Source: Erysipelotrichaceae bacterium
GTDB taxonomy: Bacteria; Bacillota_I; Bacilli_A; Erysipelotrichales; Erysipelotrichaceae
Assembly (NCBI GenBank): GCA_017550145.1
Contig: JAFZQG010000004.1
Location: 62,001 to 126,000 of the forward strand
Reading direction: 5' to 3'
DNA length: 64,000 nt
The position numbers and the translations under genes are program-made. The notes beneath the pieces were generated by a model, which had not been told where the DNA came from, did not search any database, and saw nothing but the letters and a program-made list of their open reading frames with translations. Shown here piece by piece: positions 34,320-44,083 of the stretch (positions are counted from its first letter, which is position 1; each line of letters starts with the position of its first letter).

Positions 34320-34916
34320 CTACTCTCCTAACGGAAGGGTAAACAGATAGAAGATTCCCTCAGGAAGTTCTACACCTGCTTCAACGGCGATGACCGCATG
34401 AGCTGCCACGATGGCGCCTGCCTTATCAGCCAGTTCCATCAGGCCCTTGGTCGTTCCGCCTCCGCCGTAGACATCATCTACGACCAGGATTCTCTTACCT
34501 CTGATATATTCCGCATCATCATCAGTCAAAGACATGACCTGATCACGCGGTGTCGTTACCGAACGATAGACTGCCTGGATCTTATTGCCGTCGCCGTTCT
34601 TTCTGGCAACTACGGTATGGTCAATATCCATACCCTTGGCCTTGTTCCAGCGTAAAGCGATCGCATGAGCCAAAGCGTTGGACTTGGATACCGGATTAAG
34701 GATCGTATCGAATTCAACCCCTGCTTCCAGCAGCATCTCCACGATATCATCCGCAGCCGCTTCATTTAAGCTGACCTGGCCGGAGATGTCAAGGAACGCA
34801 ACCTTCTTTCCGGCTAAGACCTTGAACGGAAGATCATAGTCCTTACCGCTCATCGTTACCCGGAAAAATTCCTGTCCGTCTTTTTCAATCTTTCTTGTTT
34901 CGGTCTGATTTACCAT
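34320..34916 (-). CDS. Purine/orotate-type phosphoribosyltransferase
   Basis: The 198-residue protein has the PRPP-binding motif RILVVDDVYGGGGTTKGL (near residues 140-157) of type I phosphoribosyltransferases. Residues 75-110 form the flexible loop (VARKNGDGNKIQAVY). It is closer to adenine or orotate enzymes than to HPRT, but the base is not certain. The genes around it are for purine breakdown, which points to a purine base salvage role. The start follows AAGGGGGAG. It is transcribed alone between two terminators. Confidence 0.85.
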   Translation of the reverse strand: MVNQTETRKIEKDGQEFFRVTMSGKDYDLPFKVLAGKKVAFLDISGQVSLNEAAADDIVEMLLEAGVEFDTILNPVSKSNALAHAIALRWNKAKGMDIDHTVVARKNGDGNKIQAVYRSVTTPRDQVMSLTDDDAEYIRGKRILVVDDVYGGGGTTKGLMELADKAGAIVAAHAVIAVEAGVELPEGIFYLFTLPLGE

Positions 34917-34963
34917 CTGTTCTCCCCCTTATGTATAGAACAATTATATAACAGAAAAACTCT

Positions 34964-36154
34964 CTAATATTTCTTCTTTTCCAGTTCTTCCCAGTCATAG
35001 GAATGATCCAGAGGACTGTCGCTTGTCACATAGGTATCGCCGCTCTTGTAGGCATAGTTGTTGTAGGTATGAATGACGTGCTCGTTGCCATGTCTGTCCA
35101 CAAAACGGGTATTGCCCTGATTCACATCGCCCCACATTTCTCTGACCTTCGCCTGCGATCTTCGCTGGTTCTCATAGGAGCTGTTTATGATGTCGTGAGT
35201 CTCCTGCTGGGTCTTACGGATACTCTCATAAAGACTCTTCTGTGATTCTCTTCTCTGTCGGTCGGCTTCGTTTCTGATCCGCTGAGCTTCTTTCTTGTCT
35301 TCTCTGATCCTCTTGAGTTCAGCACTCTTTTCGTTTCTGATTCTCTTGAAGTCATTCCAGATATCATCACAGATCGTTACACCCGTATTCAATACCGGTG
35401 AGAAAACATTTTTATACAGATATTCATAATCCTTTTCCAGACAGTCGAAAGAATAAAGGCAGCGCACATTCCAGAGAGTTTCATTCATCGTCATATGTAA
35501 GTACTGACCGCTTTTCTGATCATACTGCATATCCGGGAAAGCACTCTTCATGGTGCTGATCATAAACGGATCGTATGAAGGCACAGGAATGATCGACCAC
35601 TGACTTCTGTCTTCGCCTTCGATCAGACCCGCATATAAACGTATCCTGTCATATCCATCATATTTATAGGAATAGACTCTGGCGATCCGGTTATAGTAGA
35701 AACCGTTTAACTGCTGACTGTTATCCTGAGCTCTTTTTGAAGCCTTCTCTTCTCTTTCTTTTCTTAACTGTTCCGTATTGGAATAAGTGATCTTATCGAT
35801 CTCTTTTACATTTGCGTAATCCTTCAGATCGCTGTCAGCCCACTTGCCCAGATAGTCTTCAATGCTTTCAAACTTCCTCATGAGGTCGCCGTAATCATCG
35901 ATCTGACCGTTTGTATATCTGTATAGATGATTATCCAGATAATTTCTCGGTGAGAAGTATGTCAGTAAAGCCGTCTTGTCCGGAGATCTGAGTTTGATCT
36001 TGAAAGTATACGGATAGGAATAACCGCCGTAATTGTCCCTGTTATCGGCAATTGTAATACTCCACTCTTCCGGTACCAGCATCTCCACATAGTTGACATT
36101 ATCGCTTGTCTTATAGATCGTCTTTTTATTCAGTTTTATTTCTTTATGTTCCAT
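34964..36154 (-). CDS. Hypothetical protein with a long coiled-coil segment
   Basis: The 396-residue soluble protein has two beta-rich parts (residues 1-120 and 150-250), followed by a charged helix of about 70 residues rich in Arg, Lys and Glu (RIREDKKEAQRIRNEADRQ), predicted to be a coiled coil. The C-terminal tail contains polar aromatic repeats (NEHVIHTYNNYAYKSGDTYVTSD). I do not recognise the family. It begins three bases after the guanine deaminase gene in the same direction, so the two are co-transcribed with the GNAT gene. No catalytic motif is visible. Confidence 0.65.
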   Translation of the reverse strand: MEHKEIKLNKKTIYKTSDNVNYVEMLVPEEWSITIADNRDNYGGYSYPYTFKIKLRSPDKTALLTYFSPRNYLDNHLYRYTNGQIDDYGDLMRKFESIEDYLGKWADSDLKDYANVKEIDKITYSNTEQLRKEREEKASKRAQDNSQQLNGFYYNRIARVYSYKYDGYDRIRLYAGLIEGEDRSQWSIIPVPSYDPFMISTMKSAFPDMQYDQKSGQYLHMTMNETLWNVRCLYSFDCLEKDYEYLYKNVFSPVLNTGVTICDDIWNDFKRIRNEKSAELKRIREDKKEAQRIRNEADRQRRESQKSLYESIRKTQQETHDIINSSYENQRRSQAKVREMWGDVNQGNTRFVDRHGNEHVIHTYNNYAYKSGDTYVTSDSPLDHSYDWEELEKKKY

Positions 36155-36157
36155 ATC

Positions 36158-37447
36158 TTATCCTTTTATCCGCTCATACACTTCTTCAGGATCGATTCTG
36201 ATTCCATCAATATATCTGTCGGTTATATTACGGTCATCACCAATATAACTGAATCTTTCTAATGCGTCTTCTAATGATGTCTTATATTCCTCATCCAGCA
36301 TATTCTCAACTACTAGTGCATTGAAACGGTAGCCTTTTTCGATCTTGCCGATGCGGTCAAAGATCGATCCTCCCGTAACTGTCGCCATATAGAAGGCGTT
36401 GGCCAATTTAATTCGCTTATATGATTCCTCATAGAATTCCTTCATCTTGGAGATCTGAACAGTCCTGGCTATCTGATGATTCATGCCTAAGAAGTGACCG
36501 CCTCCGACATCGGAACCCAGAGCGATCTTTAAACCTTTCTCATGCATGGTTGATGCCGGCATGATTCCCGCTGTGACATTGGAAGTAGAATCCGGACAGT
36601 GTACACTGATGCCGTCATATTCTTTTAAGATCCTTTCTTCCGTTTCGCTCGGGAAGATCACGTGTGCAAAGATCTTCGGACCATGTCCCTGCAGTAATCC
36701 GCACTTCTCATAGATCTCGCCATCTGAAGCATATTCCGGATATAACTCCTTTGCCCAGGCCGCTTCGGCTTTAGATTCTACCAGATGTGTATGTACACCC
36801 AGATCATATTTCTTTGCCAGTTCACCCAAACCTAACATCAGTTTCTTTGTACAGGTCGGCGCAAAACGCGGGATCAGGATCGGTTTAACTCTTTCGCTGT
36901 TCCGGTGATTAATTATGAACTCCTCGGTCTTCCTTAATGACTCATCCGTATCATCCATATAATAATCCGTTGAATTCCTGTCCATATTCGTGATACCCGT
37001 ATAGGCATATAATCCGCTTTCCTCTAACATCCTGTACAAAATATCGCAGGCATCGTAATGAATAGTCGTAAATAAAGCCAGCTGGAAACTGCCGTTACGT
37101 AAGAAGTCTCTGATCAGTTTCGCATAGACGCTTTTCGCATAGCTGTTATCTTTGAAGTTGGCTTCCTGGGGAAAAGTATAATTGTTCAGCCAGTCGAACA
37201 ATAAACAGTCCATACCGATACCCCTCTGGGTATACTGTGGGGCATGCATATGCAGATCACTGAAAGCCGGAATGATCAGTCTATCTCCAAAATCAGTTAC
37301 GATCTCTTTTACATACCGTTCATCCAAAGATTCACTGACTTCTTCAATGAATCCGTCCTTTACCACCACATAACCATTCGGTATGACTTTTAATTCATCA
37401 TAAGATTTCGAAGTAATAATGTTTCCTTTGTATACATTTATACTCAT
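36158..37447 (-). CDS. guaD: Guanine deaminase
   Basis: The 429-residue amidohydrolase converts guanine to xanthine and ammonia. It has PAFSDLHMHAPQYTQRG (zinc-binding HxH near residue 66), GVHTHLVESKAEA (His and Glu), FAHVIFP and GSDVGGG (metal Asp near 320), all matching guanine deaminase and closely related chlorohydrolase enzymes. With the xanthine-type permease, IMP dehydrogenase and phosphoribosyltransferase in the same window, purine base recycling is a consistent reading. Its start overlaps the stop of the GNAT gene. Confidence 0.9.
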   Translation of the reverse strand: MSINVYKGNIITSKSYDELKVIPNGYVVVKDGFIEEVSESLDERYVKEIVTDFGDRLIIPAFSDLHMHAPQYTQRGIGMDCLLFDWLNNYTFPQEANFKDNSYAKSVYAKLIRDFLRNGSFQLALFTTIHYDACDILYRMLEESGLYAYTGITNMDRNSTDYYMDDTDESLRKTEEFIINHRNSERVKPILIPRFAPTCTKKLMLGLGELAKKYDLGVHTHLVESKAEAAWAKELYPEYASDGEIYEKCGLLQGHGPKIFAHVIFPSETEERILKEYDGISVHCPDSTSNVTAGIMPASTMHEKGLKIALGSDVGGGHFLGMNHQIARTVQISKMKEFYEESYKRIKLANAFYMATVTGGSIFDRIGKIEKGYRFNALVVENMLDEEYKTSLEDALERFSYIGDDRNITDRYIDGIRIDPEEVYERIKG

Positions 37448-37956
37448 CAGATTTCTCCCTTTCTCATTTCCTTAATCATCCGTGCTTCAATAATCGGTGT
37501 CCCGAAGATGATCGTCTCTTCATGTCCGTCCAGACGGAAACCGCAATTCTCATAAAAACCGATCGCTTTCTTGTTTTCTTTCAGGACCCATAAAGCCACC
37601 TGTTTATATGATTCAAGATGTTTAAGTGCTTCTTCCATCATCCGTTTGCCGATACCTCTTCCCTGATATTCATTAAGAAGATATATTGCCGGAACTTCAC
37701 CGGTATCCTCAAGATCGCTGTTGCGGTATTTACCGTAACTCACAAAGCCAACCACCTTATCTTCGTCTTTGGCTACCAGAATATTATCTAAATACTTATA
37801 GGCAATCTCTTCACATTTTTCTAAAGTCTGTTCAGAGAGAAAATCCGGATCCACAATTCCCGGATATGTTTCCTGCCACGCTTTGAAGTGAACATAGGCT
37901 TTGCCTCTGATCTCTTCATCGCTTTCCATTTTCTTGATTACGATCTTGTCTTCCAT
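37447..37956 (-). CDS. GNAT family N-acetyltransferase
   Basis: The 169-residue protein has the GNAT acetyl-CoA loop YQGRGIGKRMMEEAL (near residue 97) after VPAIYLLNEY, and ends with FYENCGFRLDG. The substrate cannot be inferred. The stop codon overlaps the guanine deaminase start by one base, so the three genes from 37.96 to 34.96 kb form an operon. No clear ribosome binding site precedes the ATG; TATTAA lies nine bases upstream, so it may be another leaderless gene. Confidence 0.85.
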   Translation of the reverse strand: MEDKIVIKKMESDEEIRGKAYVHFKAWQETYPGIVDPDFLSEQTLEKCEEIAYKYLDNILVAKDEDKVVGFVSYGKYRNSDLEDTGEVPAIYLLNEYQGRGIGKRMMEEALKHLESYKQVALWVLKENKKAIGFYENCGFRLDGHEETIIFGTPIIEARMIKEMRKGEI

Positions 37957-37972
37957 AAATCAATCTTAATAC

Positions 37973-37997
37973 AAAAAGACTTCCTTTTCAGGAGGTC
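37973..37997 (-). terminator. Intrinsic terminator of the cysteine protease gene
   Basis: On the minus strand, GACCTCCT/AGGAAGTC with a GAAA loop and one mismatch is followed by five T residues. It lies within a few bases of the stop codon. Confidence 0.8.
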
Positions 37998-38004
37998 TGT
38001 GAAA

Positions 38005-40053
38005 CTATTCAATACCGGTAATCGGTACGACGTACTGTTTAGGGGCTGTATCTTCAGGTTTGACGGTCGGCACCACTTTCTCTTTGATCATAAATTTCTG
38101 TGAAGCAGATGCGCCTCCCTTAAAGTACACCGTTAAAGTGTGTTCTACGCCTTTAGTCAAAGTGTTTATGAAAGAATCGCTTAGAGCAACATTCAGACTT
38201 CCTGTCGATAAGACATAATCATCTTTATTAAGCTCAATATTATCAACTTCTGCTTTAACGAAATCATCGATCATCCGATCATTCAGGATGTTTCTGGTAA
38301 ATGTTAAGGTAAGGTTGTTTGAATCACCAATTGTCCATTCTATAGGACCGGTTTGTTTGCTTTCGTATTCATACTGTTTTTCAGCAACCGGTACGGCAAA
38401 GGCTTTAAGGTGAGCTGCACATCCTGTCAGTATCAGATCTTCTACTAAACCACTTAGATCGATTTTATAATTATAGAGATCGTTCCATTTACCGTTTTCA
38501 TAATATAAACCGTTGCCAGGAGCGAGGTTTTCGATGAATCGGGCCCAATAATCCTCCATCTCAAAGTTGCTGCTCAAAACATACGCAATATCTGCTCCTG
38601 ATATGTTCTTTTGGATAGCTACAATCGAAAACTTCTCATCTTTTCCTACATAAAGCGGTTTTTCAAGGTTTAATGTATGAGTGCCTGCATAGACATCGGA
38701 AACGGAATATTCGCCAAGAAGTTCTCCGTCTTCAGGGTTTTCTTTAATATTTCTGTATACTCTGATCTGTGTTTCCGTATTGGAAACAGAGACGTTGTAT
38801 ACGATCTTCTTTATTTCTTCGTTATCCTGAGCCGTAAACACATTGGCAATCTTAACAGTTTTCGGATCTTCTTCATTTAAATATTGGAAACATCCTACGG
38901 AAGCATTGTGCTGATAAAGACGCAGATTTTCTACAGGTTCAATAAAAAGCTGAAGTGGTAAACTAGTCAGAAAACTCACATCCTCATATGATAACCAGAA
39001 ATAGCCGTTATCTCTGATGTTGTCTGTGCCCCAGCTGTTTTTGATCAGCCAGGCGCCGTCATTCTTTGGCTTTACTATAAAATTTTCTTTCGAAAAGGTA
39101 TCATCATAACCAACGATTGTTACTGCGTGGTTTGTGTCTTTATCTTCGTAACAGTAGTATGCCTGCTTATCTTTGTTGTAATAATCGTTTTCGTTATATT
39201 CAGCATAATATGAAACGGCGATAGCTCCGTTTTTTATCAGAGCTTCCTTTATCGTCTGAGTGTCGGCCGCGTCAAAGTAATAAATATCACTCACATAATA
39301 ATCGGTAGCTCCGTAGCACATTTCTGCAGGATTGATGCCTGCGGCAGCCAGCTGGGTATTGAATCTTTCCAGTGAATATGGATTCCCATCCAGCATGCTG
39401 TACGGCAGATCGCTTTCAATTGCAAAACCAACTCCGGTATTCAGCATATCTGCAGCATAGCCGGAAGAACCGCCTATAGCAAAGAGGTTGTTCTGTAAAT
39501 CTTCATAAACACCAACAAATCCACCATTTGTGATCAGTTTTAATGGATCTTCAACACCAAGGTTATGGTAAAAGAAATACGCCAGATGCAGTTCCGAAAG
39601 ATCAAGAGAAATTCCGGTTTTCTGGAGATAAGTACTTTCAGCCGAAGCAGCAGCCGCATGAGCCCAGCACGTTCCATAGGCGCCCTGATTTTTGATCGAT
39701 GTATGAGGAGCTGTATATTTTTCCGGCAACCCCTGATCATCTTCGGAGTTCTTGGCTCCTCTTAACGATCTGTTTCGATGAACAACATAGTTGTCAGAGT
39801 AATCGAAAAGAGGGCTTTTGTAACCAAGGCCGTATTCGGGTTCTTCCGGTGTTTCCTCGTTTTCAGGAACCTCTTCCTTTATCTGTTCCTCTTCTTTTGT
39901 TTCTTCTTCAACGAATACTTCCTCACTGACTACAGGCTCTTCGTTAACAGGAGGTTCTTCGTCGTCAGCAAAAACTCTTACCGGCACAGTCAAAGAAAGC
40001 GTCAGTATGGCAGACAGGAATATAGATGTTATTTTTTTAAGATTGTTATTCAT
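38005..40053 (-). CDS. Secreted papain-like (C1A) cysteine protease
   Basis: The 682-residue exported protein starts with a signal peptide (residues 1-29, cleavage near VFADDE) and a Glu/Pro-rich linker (residues 30-75). The protease has the catalytic Cys in NQGAYGTCWAHA (C129), His in DTNHAVTIVGYDD (near 310), and Asn in LIKNSWGTDN (near 337). A lectin-like or beta-sandwich region follows, then a C-terminal immunoglobulin-like X2 module (near residues 560-655). The protein ends VPITGIE, which recalls an LPxTG sorting motif, but there is no membrane anchor after it. It probably acts on host or dietary proteins. Confidence 0.88.
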   Translation of the reverse strand: MNNNLKKITSIFLSAILTLSLTVPVRVFADDEEPPVNEEPVVSEEVFVEEETKEEEQIKEEVPENEETPEEPEYGLGYKSPLFDYSDNYVVHRNRSLRGAKNSEDDQGLPEKYTAPHTSIKNQGAYGTCWAHAAAASAESTYLQKTGISLDLSELHLAYFFYHNLGVEDPLKLITNGGFVGVYEDLQNNLFAIGGSSGYAADMLNTGVGFAIESDLPYSMLDGNPYSLERFNTQLAAAGINPAEMCYGATDYYVSDIYYFDAADTQTIKEALIKNGAIAVSYYAEYNENDYYNKDKQAYYCYEDKDTNHAVTIVGYDDTFSKENFIVKPKNDGAWLIKNSWGTDNIRDNGYFWLSYEDVSFLTSLPLQLFIEPVENLRLYQHNASVGCFQYLNEEDPKTVKIANVFTAQDNEEIKKIVYNVSVSNTETQIRVYRNIKENPEDGELLGEYSVSDVYAGTHTLNLEKPLYVGKDEKFSIVAIQKNISGADIAYVLSSNFEMEDYWARFIENLAPGNGLYYENGKWNDLYNYKIDLSGLVEDLILTGCAAHLKAFAVPVAEKQYEYESKQTGPIEWTIGDSNNLTLTFTRNILNDRMIDDFVKAEVDNIELNKDDYVLSTGSLNVALSDSFINTLTKGVEHTLTVYFKGGASASQKFMIKEKVVPTVKPEDTAPKQYVVPITGIE

Positions 40054-40089
40054 TGATAAAGTTAGCCTTTATAACGTTAATTCTATCAG

Positions 40090-40122
40090 AAAAAAGACAG
40101 ATGTTTCATTCATTTCTGTCTT
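40090..40122 (-). terminator. Intrinsic terminator of the PHP gene
   Basis: On the minus strand, AAGACAGA/TCTGTCTT is followed by TTTTTT right after the stop of the 40.1-41.0 kb gene. Confidence 0.85.
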
Positions 40123-40980
40123 CTATTCATATAGATTGGCACACTGTTTCAGATCTTCATAGAATTCATAAGGAACGAACAGGTTTCCTCTGCCTGAACC
40201 AAGTTCGATACCCGGTTTGGCAGTTCCATGGAAATCGGAGCCTCCACTCTGTTTCAGTCCGAACTCTTTCGCAAGCGATACAGCGGTATTGGTCATCTCT
40301 TCATCGAATTCCGTATATCTGGTTTCGATCGCATCGAGTCCTGCTTTTTTAGCCAAAGGCAGGAATTCACGCATATCCTTATAAGTCAGATTAAGTAAAG
40401 GATGAGCCATGATGGCAGTTGCCCCAAAGGTCTTGATAAATCTGATCGCCACAATCGTACTTAATCTTTTAGCCGGAGTATAGAAACCATTGCCTTCTTT
40501 TAATAATCCGCTAAAGGCTTCTGCCGTGCTTTTCACATAACCCCTGGCCAGAAGAACTCTGGCAATATGCGAACGGTTGAATTCGCCTTTACCGGTCAAG
40601 GCCAGAACCTCTTCGAGCGGAACTATAAAACCTGCATCATTCAGTCTCTGTAACAGGAGATTATTGCTGTTCATCTTAGCCAGATGAGTCAGTTCCAGAA
40701 AGTCTCTGATTTCATCCCAGTATTTCTCATTGAAAAACAGACCGACGATATGGATCTCTGTACCCCTCCATTCGGTCGTAAACTCACAGCCCGGAACCGT
40801 AATGACGCTGCTGTTTCTGCCGGCTTCCATCAGTTCCTTTAAACCGTCCGCATTATTATGGTCGGTTAAAGCCAGTGCTGAAAGACCAAGCTCTTCGGCG
40901 TGCTTTACCAGTTCGGTAGGTGTCATGGTTCCATCCGAGAAAGTCGAATGGGAATGTAAGTCAATTCTTTTATCTGCCAT
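40123..40980 (-). CDS. PHP-domain phosphoesterase
   Basis: The 285-residue protein has the PHP metal site: RIDLHSHSTFSDG (HxH), LTDHNNADG (DH), ITVPGCEFTTEWRGTEIHIVG (Glu and His), ATAIMAHPLLNLTYK and GGSDFHG (Asp-x-His). Length and motifs fit the YciV/RnaAM-type nucleoside bisphosphate phosphatases, which act on RNA-derived 3',5'-bisphosphates. The gene ends in a strong terminator and stands alone. TAATAT ends six bases before the ATG, so this message may be leaderless. Confidence 0.85.
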   Translation of the reverse strand: MADKRIDLHSHSTFSDGTMTPTELVKHAEELGLSALALTDHNNADGLKELMEAGRNSSVITVPGCEFTTEWRGTEIHIVGLFFNEKYWDEIRDFLELTHLAKMNSNNLLLQRLNDAGFIVPLEEVLALTGKGEFNRSHIARVLLARGYVKSTAEAFSGLLKEGNGFYTPAKRLSTIVAIRFIKTFGATAIMAHPLLNLTYKDMREFLPLAKKAGLDAIETRYTEFDEEMTNTAVSLAKEFGLKQSGGSDFHGTAKPGIELGSGRGNLFVPYEFYEDLKQCANLYE

Positions 40981-41082
40981 ATTCCTATATTATTATTTCA
41001 CACAATCTTTTATTAAGCAGTAATTATTAATCACATGTTAAAATCGAATTGTAAGTGCAGATATATAATTCGGAGGCAAAAT

Positions 41083-41718
41083 ATGTTTGTGTTTTGGGGT
41101 GACGGATCGCAATTCGCCAAAGACTTAGTCGATGCGGTCGTTGTCAGAAGTACGGAAAATTTCAACTGGACGTTTATCTTTATTCTTTCGGTGATCTTTT
41201 ATGTCTACTGGAGTGAGGCACAGAAGAAAAACTGGAAGGTCATTGTCGCCGGTTTCTCACTCTATGGTGTGCACTGGCTCTATGAGATCGGCAATGCGCT
41301 GATCAGACATTTCTTCGGTTATCCGCTCTGGACTGTTTCCAACGCATCCACGACCTTTATCTTACTGATCGGTGTGTGCTGGGAACTGTCGATGATGTTC
41401 TCTTTAGCCGGTATGATCTCGTTCAAGATGCTGCCGGAAAAAAGAACTTTCAAGAATAAGCTGATGGGAGCAATAAGTATGGCTCTGCTGTTTGCGTTAT
41501 TCGAATCGTTCCTGGCCGGAACTTCCAATCATTCCTTCATCTGGGTCTATAAGTGGTGGGGTGTCATTCCGGTATTTATCACTACTTATATACCGTTTTT
41601 CCTGGCCAGTAATTTTGTGCCGGATCTGAGTCCTAAGGCTCAGAAGACATTCCTGATCACTGTCTGGTCGTTAGTGGCTTTATCATTGATCATTTTTATT
41701 CCGTTAGGATTTATTTAA
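41083..41718 (+). CDS. Multispan membrane protein of unknown function
   Basis: The 211-residue protein has about six hydrophobic segments (FIFILSVIFYVYW, FILLIGVCWELSMMFSLAGMISF, FFLASNFVPDLS and others) separated by short basic loops (KKNWK, EKRTFKNK). Several tryptophans and histidines line the segments (GVHWLYEIGNALIRHFF). I do not recognise the family, and there is no ATPase, kinase or transporter motif. The start is fixed by CGGAGG at 41071-41076, seven bases before the ATG; the frame is open further upstream. The gene ends at a strong terminator. Confidence 0.6.
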   Translation: MFVFWGDGSQFAKDLVDAVVVRSTENFNWTFIFILSVIFYVYWSEAQKKNWKVIVAGFSLYGVHWLYEIGNALIRHFFGYPLWTVSNASTTFILLIGVCWELSMMFSLAGMISFKMLPEKRTFKNKLMGAISMALLFALFESFLAGTSNHSFIWVYKWWGVIPVFITTYIPFFLASNFVPDLSPKAQKTFLITVWSLVALSLIIFIPLGFI

Positions 41719-41727
41719 AAATCACTT

Positions 41728-41762
41728 AAGCACCCTGGATTAAGATTCAGGGTGCTTTTTAT
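41728..41762 (+). terminator. Intrinsic terminator
   Basis: A 10-bp stem (AAGCACCCTG/CAGGGTGCTT, 41728-41737 with 41748-41757) is followed by five T residues. Confidence 0.9.
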
Positions 41763-41792
41763 GTTTTATAATTTAATCAGAGAGGACTATCT

Positions 41793-42860
41793 ATGGATAA
41801 TAATAATCTGATGTGGGCTTTAGTCAAAGAAAAGCCGGAAGTGGGCATCTGGGCCAAAAGGGTTCCGATTCCCGAAGTCGGATATAACGACGTTAAAATA
41901 AAGATCCGTAAGACTGCGATCTGCGGTACGGATGTGCACATCTATCAGTGGAACAAGTGGGCACAGAAAACCATCCAGCCGGGTCTAACGATCGGACATG
42001 AATATGTCGGTGAAGTAGTCGAGACCGGCCCGGGCGCCAGAGGCTTTAACGTGGGCGATATCGTTTCCGGTGAAGGACATATCACCTGCGGTAAATGCCG
42101 TAACTGTCTTGAAGGTCACAGGGAAAACTGCCGCGATGCCAAGGGTGTCGGCGTCAACCGTAACGGTGCCTTTGCGGAATATCTGGTCATTCCTTATGTC
42201 AATGTCTGGAAGACCAGAGAGAATATCGATGAGGAACTCTATGCGATCTTTGACCCGTATGGCAATGCGACACATACTGCATTGACTTATGATGTCTTAG
42301 GTGAAGATGTCTTGATTACCGGAGCCGGCCCGATCGGCTGCATGGCCGCAGCGATCGTCAAATTCTCCGGAGCCAGACATGTAGTCGTAACCGACTTCAA
42401 CGACTACCGTCTTGATCTGGCTAAAACTTTAGGTGCGACCAGAACGGTCAACCTTAAAAACGAAAAGCTTGAAGACGTCATGAAAGAGATCGGCATGAGC
42501 GAAGGCTTCGATGTCGGACTTGAAATGTCGGGAGCTCCGGTAGCTTTGAATCAGATGATCCACAATATGAAAAACGGCGGCAATATCGCCTTACTGGGAT
42601 TGTTGCCGGATACGACGGAAGTCGATATGGAAAAGGTCATTTTCTCAGGTCTTAACCTTAAGGGTATTTACGGCCGTAAAGTCTGGGATACCTGGTACAA
42701 GATGACGACCATGCTGGAGGCGGGACTCGATATCTCCAAGATCATCACTCACCGCTTTGATATCACAGATTACCAGAAAGGTTTCGATGCGATGCTTTCG
42801 GGTAAATCAGGAAAAGTAATTCTGGATTGGACTAATATAGATAAGGTGGAAAATTTATGA
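41793..42860 (+). CDS. tdh: L-threonine 3-dehydrogenase
   Basis: The enzyme oxidises threonine to 2-amino-3-ketobutyrate with NAD. The 355-residue protein has the catalytic zinc site in [18 protein letters not shown] (C44), [12 protein letters not shown], the four-Cys structural zinc loop [15 protein letters not shown] and the Rossmann motif [13 protein letters not shown]-type specificity is supported by the immediate downstream kbl gene. RBS GAGAGGA precedes the ATG, and a TATAAT lies at about 41766. It overlaps kbl by four bases (ATGA). Confidence 0.95.
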   Translation: MDNNNLMWALVKEKPEVGIWAKRVPIPEVGYNDVKIKIRKTAICGTDVHIYQWNKWAQKTIQPGLTIGHEYVGEVVETGPGARGFNVGDIVSGEGHITCGKCRNCLEGHRENCRDAKGVGVNRNGAFAEYLVIPYVNVWKTRENIDEELYAIFDPYGNATHTALTYDVLGEDVLITGAGPIGCMAAAIVKFSGARHVVVTDFNDYRLDLAKTLGATRTVNLKNEKLEDVMKEIGMSEGFDVGLEMSGAPVALNQMIHNMKNGGNIALLGLLPDTTEVDMEKVIFSGLNLKGIYGRKVWDTWYKMTTMLEAGLDISKIITHRFDITDYQKGFDAMLSGKSGKVILDWTNIDKVENL

Positions 42861-44053
42861 ACAGAAACGAAACTTTAAAGATGTATGCGGATACCGTTAT
42901 CGAAATAAAGGAAGCCGGTTTGTTTAAAGCCGAGGCTGCCTATGTTTCTCCTCAGGGTGCATATATAACCATGGAAGACGGCGAAAAACTTCTCAATATG
43001 TGTGCCAACAACTACCTCGGTTTAGGCAATAATAAGAGACTTATCGAAGCAGCCAAGAGGACCTATGACGAAAAAGGTTACGGCCTGGCTTCTGTCCGTT
43101 TCATCTGCGGTACGCAAGATATTCATAAGACGCTGGAGAAAAAGATCTCTGATTTCCTGAAAACCGATGATACGATCTTATATTCATCATGTTTTGATGC
43201 CAACGGCGGATTGTTTGAGACGCTGTTAAGTGATCAGGATGCGGTAATCTCCGATGAACTGAATCACGCTTCAATCATTGACGGTGTCAGATTATGCAAG
43301 GCAAAACGTTACCGTTATAAGAATAACGATATGGCCGATCTCAGAGAAAAACTCATTGAAGCCGATCAGAACGGTGCCCGTATCAAACTGATCGCAACCG
43401 ATGGTGTCTTCTCCATGGATGGTATCATCTGTAACCTCAAAGGAATCTGCGATCTGGCTGATGAATTCGGTGCACTGGTCATGGTCGATGATTCCCATGC
43501 GGCCGGCTTTATCGGTGAAAACGGCGGCGGCTCGGTTGAATACTGCGGCTGTCAGGGCAGAGTCGATGTGATTACCGGTACTTTAGGTAAGGCCTTGGGC
43601 GGCGCTTCAGGCGGTTATTCATCAGGCAGGAAAGAAATTATTGATCTGCTCCGTCAGCGCAGCAGACCATATCTGTTCTCCAACACCCTGGCTCCGGCTA
43701 TTGCGGGTGCCAGTATCGAACTTTTTGATATGTTGTCGGAAAGCGGCGAATTAAGAAAACATCTAATGGAAGTTACCACATACTACCGCAACAAACTCAA
43801 GGAAAACAACTTCGATATCATCGAAGGTGTTCATCCGATCGTACCGATCATGCTGTATGACGAAAAGACGGCTGCAGAATTTGCGGCCAAGATGAGAGAA
43901 AAAGGCATCTATGTTGTAGCTTTCTCTTATCCGGTAGTTCCTAAAGGTAAGGCCAGGATCCGTACTCAGGTCTGCGCCAACCACAGCAAGGAAGATATCG
44001 ATTTCGTTATCGACTGTCTGATCAAAACCAGAGAGGAACTTAAAAAAGAGTAA
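42857..44053 (+). CDS. kbl: Glycine C-acetyltransferase (2-amino-3-ketobutyrate CoA ligase)
   Basis: The PLP enzyme cleaves 2-amino-3-ketobutyrate with CoA into glycine and acetyl-CoA, completing threonine breakdown with Tdh. The 398-residue length is exact for Kbl. Visible features are [31 protein letters not shown], and the PLP-lysine segment [15 protein letters not shown] (near residue 240). The gene starts in an ATGA overlap with tdh, so the two are translationally coupled. The operon provides glycine and acetyl-CoA from threonine. Confidence 0.96.
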   Translation: MNRNETLKMYADTVIEIKEAGLFKAEAAYVSPQGAYITMEDGEKLLNMCANNYLGLGNNKRLIEAAKRTYDEKGYGLASVRFICGTQDIHKTLEKKISDFLKTDDTILYSSCFDANGGLFETLLSDQDAVISDELNHASIIDGVRLCKAKRYRYKNNDMADLREKLIEADQNGARIKLIATDGVFSMDGIICNLKGICDLADEFGALVMVDDSHAAGFIGENGGGSVEYCGCQGRVDVITGTLGKALGGASGGYSSGRKEIIDLLRQRSRPYLFSNTLAPAIAGASIELFDMLSESGELRKHLMEVTTYYRNKLKENNFDIIEGVHPIVPIMLYDEKTAAEFAAKMREKGIYVVAFSYPVVPKGKARIRTQVCANHSKEDIDFVIDCLIKTREELKKE

Positions 44054-44083
44054 TATAATTGTTTCTTGGAAGGAGGATCTCAA

